Of a DNA stretch of 35,297 nt, positions 1-8,340 are shown piece after piece. Location: the NCBI GenBank assembly GCA_039196715.1, contig JBCCUP010000048.1, forward strand, positions 1 to 35,297. Reading direction: 5' to 3'. The stretch is from Pseudomonadota bacterium. GTDB lineage: Bacteria; Pseudomonadota; Gammaproteobacteria; CALCKW01. A program made the translations under genes and the position numbers. The number at the start of each line of letters is the position of its first letter. Position 1 is the stretch's first letter. Below the pieces are notes generated by a model. It was not told the DNA's origin. It did no database searches and worked only from the letters and a program-made list of their open reading frames with translations.

Positions 1-1
1 G

Positions 2-253
2 CAACTGCTCGAGATGATGGGCACCAGCGGCCGCGACCAGGGCGCGCTGCGTGCGGAGGACCTGCCAGCTGCCCTCGATCGCCTGAAGGCGGCCTTGTCG
101 CAGCGGCCGGACTCCGACGAGACCGACCCGGATGCCGATGAGGACGACGAGGCGGATGCCGTGTCGATCAACCGCCGGGCCGTGCCCGTGCTGGACCTGC
201 TCGAGCGCTGTGTCGCCAGCGGCGGCTATTTCATGTGGCAGGAGAAACGCTGA
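2..253 (+). CDS. DUF1840 family protein, 5'-truncated
   Basis: The reading frame is open from base 2, so the N-terminus lies outside the window. The visible 83 residues match the C-terminal part of the small DUF1840 family: an LLEMMG segment, then AEDLPAALDRLKAAL, a very acidic linker (DSDETDPDADEDDE), and a C-terminal helix around residues PVLDLLERC. The family is roughly 100-110 residues, so only the first 20-30 are missing. No function is established. It ends 2 nt before the likely GTG start of the DUF3581 gene, so the two are probably co-transcribed. The family call is by sequence style and moderately sure. Confidence 0.7.
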   Translation, partial: QLLEMMGTSGRDQGALRAEDLPAALDRLKAALSQRPDSDETDPDADEDDEADAVSINRRAVPVLDLLERCVASGGYFMWQEKR

Positions 254-255
254 CC

Positions 256-966
256 GTGGACCTCTCACACTACACCACCGAACGCGACGGTGGCGTCAGC
301 GTGTCGCGCGAACAGGCGAGCCGGTTTGCCAAGTCCGTCGCCGGTGACTTCAACCCGATCCACGACCCTGACGCGCGGCGCTTCTGTGTGCCGGGCGACC
401 TGCTGTTCAGCGTGTTGCTGCACCGCATCGGCCTGCACCGTCGGATCGCCGTCGATTTCACCGGCATGGTCGACGAGCACGACACACTGCGCGTCGACCA
501 CACACCCGAACGCACCGCACTGGTCGACGGCGACAAGACCTTTCTCGACGCCAACCACCACGGTGCGCTGCCCGCCGAGCCAGCCGCGGTTGCCGCGCTG
601 ACCGCCGCCTACGTCAGCTACTCGGGCCAGACCTTCCCGCACATCCTGGTGCCGCTCTGGCGGGCGCACGGCGTGATGGTCAACCCGGCGCGGCCGATGG
701 TGATGTACCGCAGCATGCAGTTGCAGCTCGAGCGGGCCGACCTTGCATCGGTGACACTGCTGCCCCGCAACGCCAGCATGAACGTGGACGGCAAGAAAGG
801 CGCAGTGACGCTGCCCTTCGACGTGGCCAACGCTGACGGCACCCTGGTCGGCCATGGGGAAAAACACATGCTGCTCAGCGGCCTGCGCGCCTGGGAAGAC
901 GACGCCGTCGACGGCATTGTCGAAGCCTACGACGCCGCCAAGCGGGCCTGGCCCAAGCCGGCCTGA
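256..966 (+). CDS. DUF3581 family protein
   Basis: A 236-residue protein of the gammaproteobacterial DUF3581 family. Recognisable features are SREQASRFAKSVAGDFNPIHD near the N-terminus, followed by RRFCVPGDLLFSVLL. This resembles hot-dog/MaoC-like proteins, where a 'DFNPIHxD' motif is typical, so an acyl-binding fold is possible; that is inference. I chose GTG at 256 because AGGAG lies 11 nt upstream (240-244) and it starts just after the DUF1840 stop. An in-frame ATG at 235 would add seven residues and overlap the previous gene, but has no visible ribosome-binding site. No catalytic function can be assigned. Confidence 0.75.
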   Translation: MDLSHYTTERDGGVSVSREQASRFAKSVAGDFNPIHDPDARRFCVPGDLLFSVLLHRIGLHRRIAVDFTGMVDEHDTLRVDHTPERTALVDGDKTFLDANHHGALPAEPAAVAALTAAYVSYSGQTFPHILVPLWRAHGVMVNPARPMVMYRSMQLQLERADLASVTLLPRNASMNVDGKKGAVTLPFDVANADGTLVGHGEKHMLLSGLRAWEDDAVDGIVEAYDAAKRAWPKPA

Positions 967-992
967 GCGCGACCACGACGAGACGACGCGAG

Positions 993-2318
993 ATGACGAT
1001 CGCCCTGCACCGCCTGTCCGACCTGAGCACCGCCGAGCGCGCGACGCTGCTGTTGCGCGCGGACGACGCACTCGACCCGTTTCTCGATGCCGTCAAGCCG
1101 ATCATCGCCGCGGTGGAGGCCGAGGGTGACACCGCCCTGGCCCGCTTTGCCCGCGAGTTCGACAAGGCGCCGGTGGCGGTGGACGAGCTGGCCGCGACGC
1201 CCGCTGACGTCGCAGCCGCGTTTGATGCGCTCGACCCTGCCCTCGTTGACACGCTCGGCTACGCCGCCGACAACATCCGGCGCTACCACGAGCAACAGAA
1301 GCCGCAACCGATGTGGATGACCGAGATTCGCCCCGGCGTGGTGGTCGGTGAGCGGCACGCGCCAATCGATTCGGTCGCTTGCTACGCGCCGCGCGGCAAA
1401 GGGTGTTTTCCGTCGGTCACGCTGATGACCTGCATCCCGGCGGTGGTCGCCGGTGTGCCGACCCCGGTGCTGCTCAGCCCGCCCGGCCCGGACGGTGGCA
1501 TCGACGCAGGCACACTCGTGGCGGCCAAGCTCGCCGGTGTCGAGCAGGTCTACAAGGTGGGCGGCGCTCAGGCCGTCGCCGCGGTCGCCTTCGGGACCGA
1601 GACCGTGCCGCGTTGCCGCAAGATCCTCGGCCCCGGCAGCCCGTGGTTGGTTGCGGCCAAACGCCTGCTCGCCGGGCGCATCGACGCCGGCCTGCCGGCC
1701 GGACCGTCCGAAGTCATCGTGCTCGCGGATCCGACCGCCAACCCGAATATTGCAGCCCTGGACCTCCTGATCGAATCCGAGCACGGGCCGGACAGCTCGG
1801 CTTTCCTGGTCACCTGGTCCGAGTCGGTCGCCGAGCGGGTGCGCGCCAAGGTGCCCGCGTACTGGGCGCACATGAGCGACACGCTCTCGGGGTACTCGCG
1901 CGAGGTGCTCGGTGGCACCCGCGGCGGTGTCGTGCTCGCCGACGGGCCAGAGGACGCCTACGCCTTCGTCAACGACTACGCGCCCGAACACCTGCAGGTG
2001 CTCTCGAAAACCCCGTGGGAACACCTCGCGCACATCCGCAACGCCAGTGAGATCCTGCTCGGCGAACACGCACCCGGCTGCATCGCGAACTACATGATGG
2101 GCCCGAATTGCGTGCTGCCGACGGGCGGCGGCGCACACACCTGGTCACCGCTCAACGTCGGCGATTTCATGAAGTCGCAATCGATCGGCCACATGACCGA
2201 GACCGGCTACCGCGAAATGGCCCCGCACACCGAACGCTTCGCCCGCTACGAGGGCTTCGACGCGCACGCCAATGCGGTCAGCGCGCTGCGCGATGCCGCG
2301 CACCGCGAGCTCGACTGA
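993..2318 (+). CDS. HisD-family NAD-dependent dehydrogenase (paralog, possibly not histidinol dehydrogenase)
   Basis: This 441-residue protein is clearly of the histidinol dehydrogenase family. It has [10 protein letters not shown] (189-197), an [11 protein letters not shown] segment (236-246), SEHGPDS (262-268), DYAPEHLQ (328-335) with the Glu332/His333 pair used for catalysis in HisD, and [10 protein letters not shown] (420-429) with the His425 metal-ligand equivalent. Two of the four zinc-ligand positions of classical HisD differ: the Gln of 'QAEHG' is Glu261, and the Asp of the 'GDY' motif is Asn366 in IANYMMGPN. The usual GPGNxYV is GPGSPWLV. No other his gene is nearby; the neighbours are DUF3581 and a convergent lipoprotein. 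Such paralogs include sulfopropanediol dehydrogenases (HpsN type). I infer oxidation of a different polyol or amino alcohol. A true HisD role is less likely but not excluded. Confidence 0.85.
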   Translation: MTIALHRLSDLSTAERATLLLRADDALDPFLDAVKPIIAAVEAEGDTALARFAREFDKAPVAVDELAATPADVAAAFDALDPALVDTLGYAADNIRRYHEQQKPQPMWMTEIRPGVVVGERHAPIDSVACYAPRGKGCFPSVTLMTCIPAVVAGVPTPVLLSPPGPDGGIDAGTLVAAKLAGVEQVYKVGGAQAVAAVAFGTETVPRCRKILGPGSPWLVAAKRLLAGRIDAGLPAGPSEVIVLADPTANPNIAALDLLIESEHGPDSSAFLVTWSESVAERVRAKVPAYWAHMSDTLSGYSREVLGGTRGGVVLADGPEDAYAFVNDYAPEHLQVLSKTPWEHLAHIRNASEILLGEHAPGCIANYMMGPNCVLPTGGGAHTWSPLNVGDFMKSQSIGHMTETGYREMAPHTERFARYEGFDAHANAVSALRDAAHRELD

Positions 2319-2332
2319 ACCACCCAGGCGGC

Positions 2333-2881
2333 TCAGGGGCAGAGGTCGCCGTTCACGCGCAGCGCCACACTGGCTGCCGCAGACGTATCCTCGTAGCGGA
2401 AGAAGACCATTGGCGACGCGCTGAAGTCCTGCGAGAGGTCGGCGCCGCACACGGTGCCGTCGCCGTCGACATCGAGATCGACATCGAGGTAGTGGCCGAG
2501 GGTGGACGTCACGCCTGTCTGGAACGCGATCCGCTGGAAGTCCGAGTCGTCGACGTGTAGCACCAACGTCGCGCTCGCGGGTACGGGCTCGACCACCGAC
2601 AACAAGGGCGTCGCAGCCACGTCCGCCACCATGCGGTCGTAGCCGTACACGGTGATGCGCACGCGGGCTTCGCACGGGAGCGCCGCCGGCACATTGCGGA
2701 GGTCAACCGCAATACGGTGGCTGGCCGCCGGGTCACCGGTGCCGGTGCCCGTTGCCGGACCACAGTGACGTGCGACGGTGGCGTCGCCGCCGTCAGTCGA
2801 CTCGCTCAGCGGCGTGCTGTCGCAAGCCGCGAGTCCGACGAGTCCGCACACCGTCACCACCTTTCTGCACAACGTTTTCAC
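2333..2881 (-). CDS. Lipoprotein with one EF-hand-type calcium loop
   Basis: Predicted 182-residue lipoprotein. A short basic N-terminus (KTLCRK) and hydrophobic stretch lead to a lipobox ending LAAC, with Cys20 as the lipidation site. Near residue 140 is DVDGDGTVCGAD, which fits the 12-residue EF-hand/dockerin loop pattern D-x-D-x-D-G-x5-D, so calcium binding is likely. The rest is not recognised. The start is GTG at 2881: GGAGGAGG sits 6 nt upstream, and the glycosylase stop codon ends one base before it (TGA-C-GTG), so translation is probably coupled. Longer in-frame starts lie inside the upstream gene. It faces the HisD-like gene with only 14 nt between stops. Confidence 0.65.
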   Translation of the reverse strand: MKTLCRKVVTVCGLVGLAACDSTPLSESTDGGDATVARHCGPATGTGTGDPAASHRIAVDLRNVPAALPCEARVRITVYGYDRMVADVAATPLLSVVEPVPASATLVLHVDDSDFQRIAFQTGVTSTLGHYLDVDLDVDGDGTVCGADLSQDFSASPMVFFRYEDTSAAASVALRVNGDLCP

Positions 2882-2882
2882 G

Positions 2883-4049
2883 TCACACCTCCTCCAGATC
2901 CGCGCCATCGGACACGGCGTTGCTGACACCCGATGACGCAGGGCACCGCGCAGCGACCTCGATACGGGCCAGACCGAGCCAGGTCGCCAGAGCACGCAAC
3001 TGCCGCGCCATCGCCGGCACCAGCGCGTCGAGGTCTGCACCGGGCTCGGCGTAAAGCCCAGGCACGTCGAGGCAGCCGTCGGCGCGGTTGGCGCGCATGT
3101 CGGCGCGCCCCTGGATGCGGTCGCCGAGCAGAAACGGCAACACGTAGTAGCCGAACTGGCGTTTGGCGGCGGGCACGTAGATTTCGATGCGGTAGTGAAA
3201 GTCAAACAACCGCAAGGCGCGCGGGCGGTACCAGACGACCGGGTCGAAGGGGCTCAGAAAACAGGCCGCCTCGAGCCGCCGCGGCCGCCGAGCACCCGGC
3301 AGCTGGTAGGCCGGCTGTGTCCATCCCTCGACCTCGATCGCCTGCAGGACACCGTCCTCGACCAACTCTGCCACACGCGGCCGGGCGTGCGGCATGCTGA
3401 GGCGAAAGTAGTCCGCGAGGTCGTCGAGCGTGCCCAGGCCCAGACACGCGGCCGCGCGTTGCAGCAGCGCGCGGTGCTGTGCCTCAACAGGTGCAGCCGA
3501 GCCACGCGCACCGTGCACCCGCTCGGGCAGGTCGTACCAGGTGATGAAGCGCGCATCGCGCCGAGCGATCGCAAGCCGACCCTGGCCGAAGAGGCACTCG
3601 AGCGCGATCTTGCCCTTGGGCAGGCCCCACCACGGGCCAGTGCGTTTGCCCGGGTCACGTAAGGTCTGCACCGACTGCGCGCCGTGCTCCGAGATTTCCG
3701 CGAGCACGGCGTCGAGGTAACCCGCGTTCTCGGCCGCAAAAGTCGCGAGGCCCTTGTAGCGCAGGGTGTCGTGCCGGAACTGCAAATCGCCGTAGAGTGC
3801 GCGCGGCGTGATCGCCGCCTCGTGGGCCAGAAACTCCACGTTCTCGCCCGACAACCACAACCAGTCGTCCAAACAGTCTCGCGAGTAGGGTCCGAGCCGC
3901 GAGAACACCGGCAGAAAATGCGAGCGGCACAGCACGTTGACCGAATCGAGCTGCAGAACGCCCATCTGTTCGAGCACGCGACGAAAGTGCGCGCGCGTCA
4001 CCCGCGCGCCACGCACAGGCGCGCCAAAGCCCTGCGCCGCCAGTGCCAT
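2883..4049 (-). CDS. ycaQ: YcaQ/AlkX-type winged-helix DNA glycosylase
   Basis: 388 residues from the first ATG, close to the roughly 400 of the YcaQ (HTH_42) family. That family unhooks DNA interstrand crosslinks and removes bulky alkyl adducts. The catalytic Q-phi-D motif is present as QLD (residues 33-35, in VLQLDSVNV), followed by the family segment RSHFLPVFSRLGPY. Later conserved blocks include GKIALECLFGQGRLA, LSPFDPVVW and the FGYYVLPFLLGDRI region. The start is uncertain. Family similarity begins about ten residues before Met1 (LSLDTARRMALAAQG), but no ATG, GTG or TTG codon lies between the preceding MOSC stop and that region, and no ribosome-binding site precedes ATG 4049. A non-standard start near 4076 is possible. 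It overlaps nothing and is tightly flanked by the MOSC and lipoprotein genes. Confidence 0.85.
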   Translation of the reverse strand: MALAAQGFGAPVRGARVTRAHFRRVLEQMGVLQLDSVNVLCRSHFLPVFSRLGPYSRDCLDDWLWLSGENVEFLAHEAAITPRALYGDLQFRHDTLRYKGLATFAAENAGYLDAVLAEISEHGAQSVQTLRDPGKRTGPWWGLPKGKIALECLFGQGRLAIARRDARFITWYDLPERVHGARGSAAPVEAQHRALLQRAAACLGLGTLDDLADYFRLSMPHARPRVAELVEDGVLQAIEVEGWTQPAYQLPGARRPRRLEAACFLSPFDPVVWYRPRALRLFDFHYRIEIYVPAAKRQFGYYVLPFLLGDRIQGRADMRANRADGCLDVPGLYAEPGADLDALVPAMARQLRALATWLGLARIEVAARCPASSGVSNAVSDGADLEEV

Positions 4050-4075
4050 GCGGCGCGCCGTGTCGAGCGAGAGCG

Positions 4076-4651
4076 CTATGGCGTGTAGACCCGGTTGGGC
4101 GGCAGGTGAACGGACACCGTGTCGCCGGGCGCGATCCGGCCCGGGCGCTCGACCCAGGCCGTGACCCCGCGTCGTCCGATGGCCGCCCGCACAAAGCCGG
4201 CGCCGTGGCCGGGGTGGTGTGACTCGATGACCTCGCCCGGGAACGTGCAGGGCTCGTTCTCCATGTCGACCACGAGCGCCGCACCGCTCGGAAACAGTAA
4301 GCGCGTCGACGGCGGCAACTCGGTGAGTTTCGGGATGCCGCTGATGAGAAGGTTGGCGCCGACCCAGGCCGGATCGATCGTGTCGAGTCCAAGGTCGGTG
4401 GCGATGCCCGCGAGGTCCTCGGCCGCGAGGATGGACACCTGCCGCGTGTTGCGTATCTCGGTGCCAACCGGGTACTGGCGCCGCACCCGCACGCACGACG
4501 CGCGCGTCAGGCCATGGTGCACGTCGCCCGGGAAGCCGCCAAAGTCGGCGTCGACCGACGCGACCGGCGCGGTGCAGAGTGTGGTTTCGTCCGCGTTGAT
4601 CAGCACGGCGTCGGCCGTGCCGGCGATGTCCGACGGAATCAGTACCGCCAT
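4076..4651 (-). CDS. MOSC domain protein
   Basis: 191-residue stand-alone MOSC domain protein. MOSC domains are related to the C-terminal domain of molybdenum cofactor sulfurases and to YiiM/YuaD-type proteins that handle sulfur or N-hydroxylated substrates. Supporting segments are FGGFPGDVHHGLTR (38-50), VGANLLISG (97-105), the ENEPC motif with the conserved Cys135, and a C-terminal RRGVTAWVERPGRIAPGD block (160-177). The start ATG has CTGGAGG nine bases upstream. The YcaQ-like gene follows with a 26-nt gap. The exact substrate cannot be read from sequence. Confidence 0.85.
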   Translation of the reverse strand: MAVLIPSDIAGTADAVLINADETTLCTAPVASVDADFGGFPGDVHHGLTRASCVRVRRQYPVGTEIRNTRQVSILAAEDLAGIATDLGLDTIDPAWVGANLLISGIPKLTELPPSTRLLFPSGAALVVDMENEPCTFPGEVIESHHPGHGAGFVRAAIGRRGVTAWVERPGRIAPGDTVSVHLPPNRVYTP

Positions 4652-4856
4652 GGCGTCGGCCCTCCAGTGAATGCACTACCACGCAGCGCCGGATTTTTAG
4701 ATGCTTTCGTCACGCGTTGAAGAATCGAGCGAAAACAGCGATTTGTGAGAACCGCAGCCCAGTGTACGTAGTGGTACAGGCCAGCAGTGGAAGCGCAGCA
4801 ATGCGTACGACGCCCGCACAGTTTGCAGCCGATTATCCGGCTCGTGACGACAGCAT

Positions 4857-5042
4857 CTAGCCACGGCGAACATAGGGCAGCAGGAAGACGAAGCAAGCGA
4901 CCAGGAAGAACAGCCCGCCGATCAGGCTTGGTAAATCCCCGCTGCGCCAGCTCGAGGCAATGAAGCCGCACGCCGAGAGGATGAACAGCACCCACCCTGC
5001 AATTTCACACCGCGTTTTGAAACGCGCCGAATCCGTCGTCAC
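4857..5042 (-). CDS. Small two-helix membrane protein
   Basis: A 61-residue protein with two hydrophobic segments, WVLFILSACGFIAS and LIGGLFFLVACFVFLLPYV, separated by a short polar loop (SWRSGDLPS), and a basic C-terminus (RRG). I start it at GTG 5042. The upstream exporter's TGA ends one base before it, and GGGAGGGG lies just upstream, the same TGA-N-GTG coupling as at 2881. An ATG at 5087 would add 15 residues and overlap the exporter gene. The family is not recognised. Cotranscription suggests, but does not show, a link with the TauE-type transporter. Confidence 0.5.
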   Translation of the reverse strand: MTTDSARFKTRCEIAGWVLFILSACGFIASSWRSGDLPSLIGGLFFLVACFVFLLPYVRRG

Positions 5043-5043
5043 C

Positions 5044-5805
5044 TCAGTCCCCTCCCAGCCAGGTTCGCAGAACGATGTAGCTGCCAAGCAGCAACAGCGC
5101 CATCAGCACGGCGCGCCGGAACTGCAACTCGGACAGGCGGCGTCGCAACCGACCGCCGAGCCAGAGCCCGCACGCCGCGGGCAGTACACCAAAAGCCGAC
5201 AACCCGAGCAACGTCGGTGTGGCGACACCCCGACTGCCGAAGGCGAGCAACAGCCCCACGGTGGTGAGCGTGAACATCATCCCCTGGCATTGAACCTGCC
5301 GATCGCGTCCGAGTTGCAGGGCTTGGAGGTACATCACGCCGGGCAGGATGAAGAGCCCGCTGAGGCCGGTCATGACGCCCGAGACCAGACCCATGACCGG
5401 GTGGCTCCAGCGCGTCGTACGGGCGCTCGGCACCGGCCACCTTGGCGTTGCGAGCCCGACCAACGCGTAGAGCACCACCAGAGAACCGATCACGAGGGTC
5501 AGGGTATCGGGTGCGAAGGTGCCCCGCCAGAGCACACCGAACCACAGCGTCACCGCGGTACCGGCAAAGAAAAACCGCAATTCCCGCAAGAGGGTGCGAA
5601 AGTGGCCGCCCACCGCGGCCTGCCACACGTTGGTCACGAGCGACGGCAGCAGCATGAGGACGACGGCGGGGTCCGGGCCAAGCGCAAAGGTCAGCAGGGC
5701 AATCGACACCGTCGGCAGACCGAGGCCGACCACCCCCTTGACCGTGCCGGCGAGCAGAAACACCCCGCTCACGAGCGCGATCAGTCCAGGGTCGACCGCA
5801 CCCAC
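5044..5805 (-). CDS. TauE/SafE family anion (sulfite/organosulfur) exporter
   Basis: 253-residue polytopic membrane protein of the TauE/SafE (DUF81) family. It shows the typical two-half arrangement: an N-terminal half beginning with a VFLLAGTVKGVVGLGLP segment and a second half with the related LVSGVMTGLSGLFILPGVMY motif near the middle. About seven to eight hydrophobic helices are visible. The family exports sulfite, sulfoacetate or other small anions, or takes up sulfur compounds. It starts at GTG 5805, six bases after the stop of a trans-sulfuration-type PLP enzyme, so sulfur metabolism is a reasonable context. The substrate is inferred only from family and neighbour. Confidence 0.85.
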   Translation of the reverse strand: MGAVDPGLIALVSGVFLLAGTVKGVVGLGLPTVSIALLTFALGPDPAVVLMLLPSLVTNVWQAAVGGHFRTLLRELRFFFAGTAVTLWFGVLWRGTFAPDTLTLVIGSLVVLYALVGLATPRWPVPSARTTRWSHPVMGLVSGVMTGLSGLFILPGVMYLQALQLGRDRQVQCQGMMFTLTTVGLLLAFGSRGVATPTLLGLSAFGVLPAACGLWLGGRLRRRLSELQFRRAVLMALLLLGSYIVLRTWLGGD

Positions 5806-5811
5806 GCACGC

Positions 5812-6960
5812 TCACCCGGCCAGGGCGTGTTCGAGGTCGGCGATCAGGTCGTCGACTGCTTCGATACCGACCGAGAGGCGCAGCAGGTCGTCGGGCACCG
5901 GGCTGTCCGGCCCTTCGATACTCGCGCGGTGCTCGATCAGGCTCTCCACACCGCCGAGCGAAGTCGCCGGCAGAAACACCCGGCAGCGGGTCGCCGCCGC
6001 CAACGCGGCGTCGCGCCCGCCGGCGACCCGCAGCGAGAGCATGCCACCGAAGCCGCCGCGCATCTGGCGCACGGCAACGGCGTGGCCGGGGTGCGACGGC
6101 AACCCCGGGTAGAGCACCGTGTGGACCGCAGGGTGGCCGTCAAAGTGCTGCGCGATCGCGAGCGCGTTACCGCACGCCGCACGCACCCGCAGCGCGAGCG
6201 TGCGCAAGCCGCGCTGCAGCAGCCAGGCCTCGAAACTGCCGAGGATGCTGCCGGTGCTGCTGCGCACGTCGATCACGCGCATCCAGAACGCATCGTGTTC
6301 GCGGCACACGGCGACACCGGCGACCACGTCAGAGTGGCCGTTGAGGTACTTGGTTGCGGAGTGGAAGACGATGTCGGCGCCGAGCGTCAGCGGTTGGGTC
6401 AGCAGCGGTGTTGCCACGGTGGAATCGACCACCACGCGTGCACCGGCCGCGTGCCCGAGCGCCACCGCCGCCGCGATGTCGATCACGTCCCAGGTCGGGT
6501 TGCACGGGGTCTCGATCCAGAGGAGCGCCGTCGGCGCCTCGCTGAGCGTGCGTTCGAGTGCACCGGATTCGGTCGCGTCGAAAAACGCGAGGTCGAGGCC
6601 GAAGGTCGCGCAGTACCGGATCATCCACGCGCGCAGGCCGTGGTACATCACGCGCGGAGCGACGATGCGGTCACCCGGGCGCAGCGCCTGCACCACGGCG
6701 GCACCGGCGGCGGTGCCGGAGGCAAACAGGCGCGCGTCAGCGCCCTGTTCGAGCTCGGCCAGCAGGCGCTCCGCAGTCTCCCAACTCGGCGAGTCGTAGC
6801 GCGCGTAGGTGTAGCGCGGGTCGCGCAGGGCATAGTCGCCGTCACGCGCAAAGGTGGCGCTCGGTTGCCAGGCTGCGACCACGCTGCCGTCGCGCGCATC
6901 GGGGGTCAGTCCGGCGTGCGCGAGCACAGTGTCAGGCCGGTGTCGTGGCGGTGTTGACAT
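5812..6960 (-). CDS. Cys/Met-metabolism PLP enzyme (cystathionine gamma-synthase/lyase type)
   Basis: 382 residues, fold type I PLP enzyme of the trans-sulfuration family. Family features in order: the N-terminal RPDTVLAHAG, a YTYARYDSPSWETAERLLAELE segment (around 50-71), SGTAAGAAV (81-89), WIETPCNPTWDVID (148-161), the PLP aspartate in VVVDST (177-181), the PLP-binding Lys204 in HSATKYLNGHSDVVAGV, and SLGGVESLIEHR near the C-terminus. The normal length is 380-400. ATG 6960 has GGAG eight bases upstream. Lyase, synthase and sulfhydrylase activities cannot be separated by eye. The exporter gene follows 6 nt later, and an SDR gene lies 96 nt upstream on the same strand. Confidence 0.9.
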   Translation of the reverse strand: MSTPPRHRPDTVLAHAGLTPDARDGSVVAAWQPSATFARDGDYALRDPRYTYARYDSPSWETAERLLAELEQGADARLFASGTAAGAAVVQALRPGDRIVAPRVMYHGLRAWMIRYCATFGLDLAFFDATESGALERTLSEAPTALLWIETPCNPTWDVIDIAAAVALGHAAGARVVVDSTVATPLLTQPLTLGADIVFHSATKYLNGHSDVVAGVAVCREHDAFWMRVIDVRSSTGSILGSFEAWLLQRGLRTLALRVRAACGNALAIAQHFDGHPAVHTVLYPGLPSHPGHAVAVRQMRGGFGGMLSLRVAGGRDAALAAATRCRVFLPATSLGGVESLIEHRASIEGPDSPVPDDLLRLSVGIEAVDDLIADLEHALAG

Positions 6961-7056
6961 GGCTGGCACTCCGATCAAAAAGCCATGGTACACCAGCGAT
7001 TCCGTGGCCTGACGACGCTGCCCGGCGGCGGGCAACGGCGAACGGTTCGCATGCGT

Positions 7057-7884
7057 TCAGATGCCGAACGGCACGCCACCGCTGACCGGCAAGTTGACGC
7101 CGGTGATGTACTGCGCGGCCGGGCTCACGAGAAATGCGACGGCCTCGGCCACGTCCTCGGGCGTGCCCGCGTCACCGGTGGCCACCGCGCGGTACCGCGC
7201 CGCTTTGACCGCCTCGAGCGACGCGCCGGTCTCGCGCGCGAGTCGGGCGTTGGCGGCGGCGTGCATGTCGGTGTCGATGAACCCCGGGCACACGGTGTTG
7301 CAGCGGATGCCGTCGCGTCCGAACTCGGCCGCAAGCGTCTTGCTGAAGCCCACCAACGCGTGCTTCATCGCGGTGTAGGCGCCGAAGCCCGGCTCGGCAC
7401 CGAGGCTTCCGGTCGAGCCGATGTTGACGATGCGACCCCACCCGGCCGCCTGCATGTGCGGTATCACGGCGCGCGCCAGCGCCACGGGACCGAGCAGGTT
7501 GACCGCAAAGCTCGCCTGCCACTGGGCCGGTGTGGCCTCGAGAAACGCACAGGCGCCAGCGAGTGACCCGGCGTTGTTGACGAGCACGTCGACGCCGCCG
7601 AAGCGCGACGTGAGCGCGCCGACGACGGTTTCGATCGCAGCGAGGTCACTGACGTCGAGCGTGGCTGGCTCGGCGGACCCACCCGCCGCGGCGATGGCGT
7701 CGACCACATTCGCGAGACGCGTTTCCCGAGAGACACTGCCGCCGTCTTCGACGCCCTCCCCGCCGAGGTCCGAGACCACGACGTGGGCGCCGGACCGCGC
7801 GAGGCGCTCGGCCACCGCCCGTCCGATGCCGCGCGGCGCGGACGCGCCGGTTACCAGTGCCACCTTGCCTGCCAGATCGTGCAT
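7057..7884 (-). CDS. Short-chain dehydrogenase/reductase
   Basis: 275-residue classical SDR. The nucleotide-binding motif is TGASAPRGIG (12-21), slightly longer than the usual TGxxxGIG. An acidic residue after beta-2 (SDLGG, 38-42) favours NAD(H). NNAG is at 103-106. The catalytic residues are Ser157 (NIGSTGS), Tyr170 and Lys174 (YTAMK). CPGFIDTDM and a C-terminal TGVNLPVSGG segment are also typical. An insertion of about ten residues after beta-2 (GGEGVEDGGS) is unusual but known in acyl- or steroid-handling SDRs. The ATG at 7884 has GAGG nine bases upstream. A DUF1127 gene with its own terminator lies upstream, so this gene probably has a separate promoter. The substrate is unknown. Confidence 0.88.
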   Translation of the reverse strand: MHDLAGKVALVTGASAPRGIGRAVAERLARSGAHVVVSDLGGEGVEDGGSVSRETRLANVVDAIAAAGGSAEPATLDVSDLAAIETVVGALTSRFGGVDVLVNNAGSLAGACAFLEATPAQWQASFAVNLLGPVALARAVIPHMQAAGWGRIVNIGSTGSLGAEPGFGAYTAMKHALVGFSKTLAAEFGRDGIRCNTVCPGFIDTDMHAAANARLARETGASLEAVKAARYRAVATGDAGTPEDVAEAVAFLVSPAAQYITGVNLPVSGGVPFGI

Positions 7885-7973
7885 CGCCGTGCCCTCGTCG
7901 GTGTTCCTGCCGGTGATGCGTGCACCGGCCCGAATTTCAAGGTGCGTGTGGTGCGTTGGCTTTTCCACAGGCG

Positions 7974-8003
7974 AAAAAAAACCCGGCCAGAGTGACCGGG
8001 TTT
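7974..8003 (-). terminator. Rho-independent terminator after the DUF1127 gene
   Basis: Read on the minus strand, an AAACCCGG arm and a CCGGGTTT arm flank an 11-nt loop and are followed by a run of eight T (the A-run at 7974-7981). It begins about 30 nt after the stop of the DUF1127 gene and ends that unit before the SDR gene. Confidence 0.85.
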
Positions 8004-8033
8004 GCCGTGGTGGCCGACGGTGTCGGCGAACGA

Positions 8034-8240
8034 TCAGGCACGCCAGAACGGCTTGTTCGCTTCACGCATCACATCGCCCGGCGTCAGGCCGATGTCCTCT
8101 GCCATCCGCGCGTCCATCTGGGCGAGCTTGTTGCGAGAAGCGGAGCGGTCCATCCACAGGCCGACAGTGCGCTTGGCCACGTCGAACAGGCCGGTTGAAA
8201 CGGTGCCGCCGAGGCGTGCTGCGTTGCTCAGAGAAGTCAT
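8034..8240 (-). CDS. DUF1127 family small protein
   Basis: 68-residue protein. The C-terminal half carries the DUF1127 (YjiS-like) pattern: RNKLAQMDARMAEDIGLTPGDVMREANKPFW, with the DIGLT core and the terminal KPFW. GGGAG lies seven bases before the ATG. DUF1127 proteins are short, basic, often stress-responsive, and in some bacteria bind RNA or affect phosphate and carbon metabolism; no role can be fixed here. It is divergent from the MocR-type regulator and shares a 191-bp intergenic region that contains repeated CAGTTT motifs, so the regulator may control it. Confidence 0.8.
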   Translation of the reverse strand: MTSLSNAARLGGTVSTGLFDVAKRTVGLWMDRSASRNKLAQMDARMAEDIGLTPGDVMREANKPFWRA

Positions 8241-8340
8241 GTTGGTCTCCCGTTGTGTGGTTTTTCCGAACCTCCAATCTAGCGGCGGTTCGGGTCATTT
8301 CGAGAGGCTAATCTAGTGCCTGGTTCAAACCAAAACAGAT

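Noticed and set aside
4960-6957. 665-residue open frame on the plus strand opposite the TauE and PLP enzyme genes
   Set aside because: It is the antisense shadow of clear minus-strand genes. The composition (His, Arg, Gln, Pro rich) and lack of motifs fit a GC-rich shadow frame.
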